DNA of 64,000 bases from Streptomyces changanensis (GTDB lineage: Bacteria > Actinomycetota > Actinomycetes > Streptomycetales > Streptomycetaceae), in NCBI RefSeq assembly GCF_024600715.1, contig NZ_CP102332.1, forward strand, positions 6,634,001-6,698,000, read 5' to 3'. The position numbers and the translations under genes were made by a program. The notes beneath the pieces are model-generated. The model had not been told where the DNA came from and made no database searches. It saw only the letters and a list, made by a program, of their open reading frames with translations. Shown piece after piece: positions 60,877 to 64,000 of the stretch; position 1 is the first letter of the stretch, and each line of letters opens with the position of its first letter.

Positions 60877-61506
60877 TCAGCGGCGGCGGGCCAGCAGGTG
60901 GGTGTCGAGGAAGCCCCGCTCGGAGGCCGGGTCGTGGAGCAGCCGGGCGAACGTGACGAGCCCGGCCCCGGCGAGCAGCTCGGCGAACCGGTCCGCCGGC
61001 CAGCTGTAGGCGGGCGCCACCTTGTGGTCGAAGCGGACCGGATCCGGTCCTTCGGTCCCGAAGAACGAGACCAGGAGCAGGCCACCCGGTGCCAGGACAC
61101 GCGCCTGCTCGGCGAGCAGCGCGGGCAGTTCCCCGGGCGGGGTGTGGATCGTCGAGTAGTGGGCCAGCACGCCGCCGAGCGCGCCGTCCTCGACCGGCAG
61201 GGCCTCCATCCGCGCCTCGTCGAACCGCAGCGCCGGATGGGCCCGCCGGGCGTGGTCCACCATGCCGGGGGAGAGGTCGAGCCCGAAGGCGTCCAGCCCC
61301 AGGTCGCGCAGCATGGCCGTCAGGTGGCCGGGCCCGCACCCGACGTCGGCCGCCCGCGGGTTCCCCGTCCCGCGCACCAACTCGGCGAAGGTGGTGATCA
61401 TGGCCCGCGCGAAGGGCTGCGTCTCCAGCCGGCCGGCGAACATCGACGCGTACAGCTCGACGATCCCGTCGTAGGCAGCCTTGGTGTCGTCCTGGTGTCC
61501 CCCCAC
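60877..61506 (-). CDS. Class I SAM-dependent methyltransferase
   Basis: A 209-residue protein from a GTG. The SAM-binding motif is AADVGCGPGHLTAMLRDLGL, followed by DAFGLDLSPGMVDHARRAHP (acidic loop), GGVLAHYSTIHTPPGELPAL and LAPGGLLLVSFFG. This is a methyltransferase type 11/25 small-molecule enzyme. The front (DTKAAYDGIVELYASMFAG) is usual for this group. No partner gene shows the substrate. It is followed on the same strand by the ABC exporter unit about 500 bases away. Confidence 0.88.
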   Translation of the reverse strand: MGGHQDDTKAAYDGIVELYASMFAGRLETQPFARAMITTFAELVRGTGNPRAADVGCGPGHLTAMLRDLGLDAFGLDLSPGMVDHARRAHPALRFDEARMEALPVEDGALGGVLAHYSTIHTPPGELPALLAEQARVLAPGGLLLVSFFGTEGPDPVRFDHKVAPAYSWPADRFAELLAGAGLVTFARLLHDPASERGFLDTHLLARRR

Positions 61507-61566
61507 GGGAAGGAAGCTAACATCCGCGTCCTTCGCAGCACAGCCGCCCCGGCCCCGTGCCGTTCG

Positions 61567-64000
61567 TCACCCGGCCACGTAGGAAGCCCTCTCGGCCGTC
61601 CTCACCACCTTCCGGCCGTCGGCCGGGTCGAGCAGCCCCGCCGCCACCCAGGCCCCCACCGTGATCCGCACGTGCCCCACCAGGGCCGACTTGGTCGCGA
61701 AGGGTGCGGCGGCCCAGATCTCGTCGAGGAGTGTGGTGCCGTCGGCCCTGGCCGGATTGGCGACGCCGGACTCGCTGCCCCCGAAGACGATCCGCGGCTC
61801 GACGCGCCGGAAGTAGGCGTGGGTCGGGTGCTCCGTCCCTTCGAAGAAGGGCGCGAACTCGATGCCGTCGAGGGTGTGGTGGAGCGGCTTGCCGTCCACG
61901 GGTGTGAAGCCGGGTGCCAGGTTGCCGGAGAGCGCGGTGTTGCGGTGGAGCGCGAGACGGAGGAAGTCCGTCCGGGAGTCGCGGGCCACGAGGTTGACCG
62001 GGCCGTGAAACAGGGTCTGGACGGTCGGGTCGTCCGGTGCCTTCTCCACGCGCAGCGAGAAGGGGACGGACACCCGCACGGTGTCACCGTCGCGCCAGGT
62101 GCGGGACACCGTGAAGTAGCTGCCGGGAACCGGTGTCCCCTGCGCCGCCCTGCCGTTGACGGTCACGCGGAAGCCGCTTCGGGCCCAGGTGGGCACCCGC
62201 AGCAGCAGGTCGAACGTGGCGGGCCGGCGGCCGCGTACGGTGATCGTGGAACCCTGTTCCCTCGGGTAGTCCGTCGTCTGGGTGACGGTGACGCCGTTCT
62301 CCGCCCAGGTGAGGGTCGTCGCACTGTAGAGGTTGACGTGGAGCGCGCCGCCGTCGGGCCGCGCGAAGTACACCGAGTCCTGGTACTTGGTGTGGCTCTC
62401 CATTCCGGTGCCCTCGCAGCACGTCGTCCCCGCCTTGGGCGTGTAGTCGCGCACGTGCCCGGGCCGCAGTCCGACGAAGTAGGTGACGAGCGGCTTCTCC
62501 GCGTCCGGCCGGTCCTGCTTGGAGCCGAGGACCTGGTTGAGCAGGGCCCGCTCGTAGTAGTCCATGTACGCCGGGTCCTGCTCGTGGAGGAACAGCGACC
62601 GGCTCAGCTTGAGCATGTTGTACGCGCAGCACGTCTCGGCGTTGGTGTCGCCGAGCGTCGCGGCGATGAGCCCGCGGGCCTTCCAGAACTCCGCGGTACT
62701 CGTCCCGCCGATGCCGTACGTCCGGGTGGGGACGATCATGTGCCAGAAGTTCTTCGCCGCGGCCAGGTACCGTTCCTCGCCGGTCTCGTCGTACAGCCGG
62801 ACCGCCCCGGTGAGAACGGGGATGTGCTGGTTGGCGTGCAGGCCGTCCAGGACGTCCTCGCCCGCCGCGCAGGCGTCGATGAGCCGGTCGAGGTCGAACA
62901 GCCGGGCCAGCGCCAGGTGCCGGGGCTTGCCGGTGACCGCGTACAGATCGCAGATCGCCTCGACGATGCCGCCGAACTCCCCGCTGGAGAAGATGTTCCA
63001 CATGCGCTGCCGGGTGGCGGCGGGCAGCCTGGACAGCCGTGAGTACATCCAGTCGCACAGGCCGTCCGCGAGGTCGAGCGCCCGGGCGTCCCCCGTGTGG
63101 AGGTGCGCGTCGAGCAGCCCGCGAAGGATCTTGTGGGCGGTGTAGTACGGCGCCCACACCACGGTGTAGTCACCGGTGGTCATGGACTCCAGGGTGATGA
63201 ACTGCGTCTCCGGGTACGCCGCGAGGAAACCGGGGTGGCTGGGCGCCCCCCAGGTGCGGCGCAGGGTGGCGTCCCGGCCGTGGCCCGAGGCGTCCGCGAA
63301 GGTGGATCCGCTCGTCTCGTCGAAGCGGTACGAGGCCAGGTCGCCGGCGCCCGCGGAGGACCGGTCGGCCGGTACGTCCCGCAGTTCGGCGACCTCGGCG
63401 GCTGACAGGGCCCGTGACCAGATGTCGACCTGGTCGAACGCGCCGGCGAACACGGGGTCGGCGGGGTAGTGCGACCGGCCGAGCCAGTGGTGGGCGAGGG
63501 TACCGAGCGCCGCCGGATCGAGAGTCGTCGCGGTGTTCCGGCCGACGGCGGTGCCGTCGACATAGAGCGTCGCGGTGGTGCCGGTGAGCGTGACCGCGAG
63601 GTGGCTCCACCGGTCCAGCGGCAGCGGGGCGGTGCCGTCGACGCCCTGCTCGCCCGCGGGGCCGCTGGTGGTGAGGGCGAAGCGGGGGTGGCCGTTCGCG
63701 TTGCGCACGGCCAGGTAGAGGTAGCGGGTGGTGTCGTCGCCGAACTCGAAGACGCGGGCCCAGTCGGCGTCGTGCGTGGGCTTCACCCACGCGGAGAGGG
63801 TCAGGGACGGGGAGGACCCGAGGACACCGCCGGGCAGCTCGACATACTGGTGGGAGCCCCGGACGTTCTCGGCGGCCGTACCGAACCTGCCCGGGACGCT
63901 CAGCACGACCGGGTCGTGGCGCAGCGCCTCGCGGACCTCGGCCAGGGCTCCGACCATGGTGCGGATCCGGTCGGCGTAGACCGCCTCGCCGGTGCCGGCG
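61567..64000 (-). CDS. GH127 beta-L-arabinofuranosidase-like with LamG domain, partial
   Basis: The frame is open from the right edge (GTGEAVYADRIRTMVGALAE) to a stop at 61567, at least 811 residues, with the N-terminus outside. From the visible start, residues about 35-200 form a LamG/concanavalin-like domain (WVKPTHDADWARVFEFGDDT, RWSHLAVTLTGTTATLYVDG) inserted ahead of the alpha/alpha barrel. The barrel holds DTNAETCCAYNMLKLS and KAGTTCCEGTGMESHTK, which supply the zinc-binding Glu and Cys residues and the Cys nucleophile of GH127. The C-terminus is beta-sandwich. It should remove beta-L-arabinofuranose from plant glycans or proteins. Export cannot be checked because the start is missing. 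Confidence 0.88.
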   Translation of the reverse strand, partial: AGTGEAVYADRIRTMVGALAEVREALRHDPVVLSVPGRFGTAAENVRGSHQYVELPGGVLGSSPSLTLSAWVKPTHDADWARVFEFGDDTTRYLYLAVRNANGHPRFALTTSGPAGEQGVDGTAPLPLDRWSHLAVTLTGTTATLYVDGTAVGRNTATTLDPAALGTLAHHWLGRSHYPADPVFAGAFDQVDIWSRALSAAEVAELRDVPADRSSAGAGDLASYRFDETSGSTFADASGHGRDATLRRTWGAPSHPGFLAAYPETQFITLESMTTGDYTVVWAPYYTAHKILRGLLDAHLHTGDARALDLADGLCDWMYSRLSRLPAATRQRMWNIFSSGEFGGIVEAICDLYAVTGKPRHLALARLFDLDRLIDACAAGEDVLDGLHANQHIPVLTGAVRLYDETGEERYLAAAKNFWHMIVPTRTYGIGGTSTAEFWKARGLIAATLGDTNAETCCAYNMLKLSRSLFLHEQDPAYMDYYERALLNQVLGSKQDRPDAEKPLVTYFVGLRPGHVRDYTPKAGTTCCEGTGMESHTKYQDSVYFARPDGGALHVNLYSATTLTWAENGVTVTQTTDYPREQGSTITVRGRRPATFDLLLRVPTWARSGFRVTVNGRAAQGTPVPGSYFTVSRTWRDGDTVRVSVPFSLRVEKAPDDPTVQTLFHGPVNLVARDSRTDFLRLALHRNTALSGNLAPGFTPVDGKPLHHTLDGIEFAPFFEGTEHPTHAYFRRVEPRIVFGGSESGVANPARADGTTLLDEIWAAAPFATKSALVGHVRITVGAWVAAGLLDPADGRKVVRTAERASYVAG

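Noticed and set aside
57441..63042. Very long plus-strand frames opposite the ABC exporter and GH127 genes
   Set aside because: The minus strand carries complete Walker, signature and GH127 motifs. The plus-strand translation is low-complexity.
1..64000. tRNA or rRNA genes, integrase, transposase or att sites
   Set aside because: No cloverleaf-like run with CCA-proximal TTCRA motif, no recognisable rRNA, and no DDE or tyrosine-recombinase motif was seen in any frame.

Overview
The window is about 72 percent or more GC, with Streptomyces-type codon use (nearly every codon ends in G or C, GTG starts are common), Tat and Sec signal peptides rich in Ala, and families typical of actinomycetes (ALF-repeat proteins, GH64, DUF4232 lipoproteins, SpoIIE-type phosphatases). 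I read it as accessory, probably chromosome-arm, DNA of a Streptomyces-like actinomycete. Gene remnants are unusually frequent for this genus: a truncated TetR gene, a frameshifted unknown gene, a DUF1062 fragment, a truncated FG-GAP gene, a one-base frameshift in a large membrane protein, a methyltransferase with an internal deletion and a Nudix fragment.

Layout. 1-31.2 kb: a partial SpoIIE/PP2C phosphatase; a secreted M15-like protein; a GH64 beta-1,3-glucanase with a LacI-type operator; a B3/B4 protein; an EamA transporter divergent from an XRE-cupin regulator; an orphan promoter-to-terminator transcript; a Ser/Thr kinase fused to a substrate-binding domain; an SH3-like secreted protein; an S1-protease homologue that has lost its catalytic His and Ser; a VWA protein; a polymorphic toxin with a coupled candidate immunity gene; a VOC/TetR divergent pair with two operators; several hydrolases, lipoproteins and small membrane proteins; and a GlxA-type regulator beside a DJ-1/PfpI protein.

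31.8-44.3 kb is the most notable region: a run of co-directional plus-strand genes, closed by a strong terminator, that looks like a peptidyl-nucleoside antibiotic cluster of the blasticidin S/mildiomycin type. In reading order: a GT-B glycosyltransferase (cytosylglucuronic acid synthase-like), a radical SAM enzyme (BlsE/MilG-like), a second shorter GT-B paralogue, a lysine-2,3-aminomutase-family enzyme (BlsG-like), a DegT-family PLP aminotransferase, an ATP-grasp ligase, an MFS exporter, a small Pro-rich ORF, a CHAT/caspase-like protein with a Cys-rich ribbon, a GAMT-like N-methyltransferase and a CMP N-glycosidase (BlsM/MilB-like). The inferred route: CMP hydrolysis frees cytosine; the glycosyltransferase makes a cytosine-uronic acid nucleoside; radical SAM and PLP enzymes modify the sugar; the aminomutase makes a beta-amino acid; ATP-grasp joins the two halves; a guanidine-type N is methylated; MFS exports. 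The CHAT protein has no obvious place in that route.

44.5-64 kb: an LLM-class oxidoreductase, two TetR regulators divergent from an alpha/beta hydrolase and an aldo/keto reductase, a DHFR-like reductase, the frameshifted membrane protein, a secreted lipase, a free-standing condensation-domain protein, lipoprotein and gene debris, an ABC exporter translationally coupled to a 47-residue Pro-rich peptide, a methyltransferase, and a GH127 glycosidase running off the right edge.
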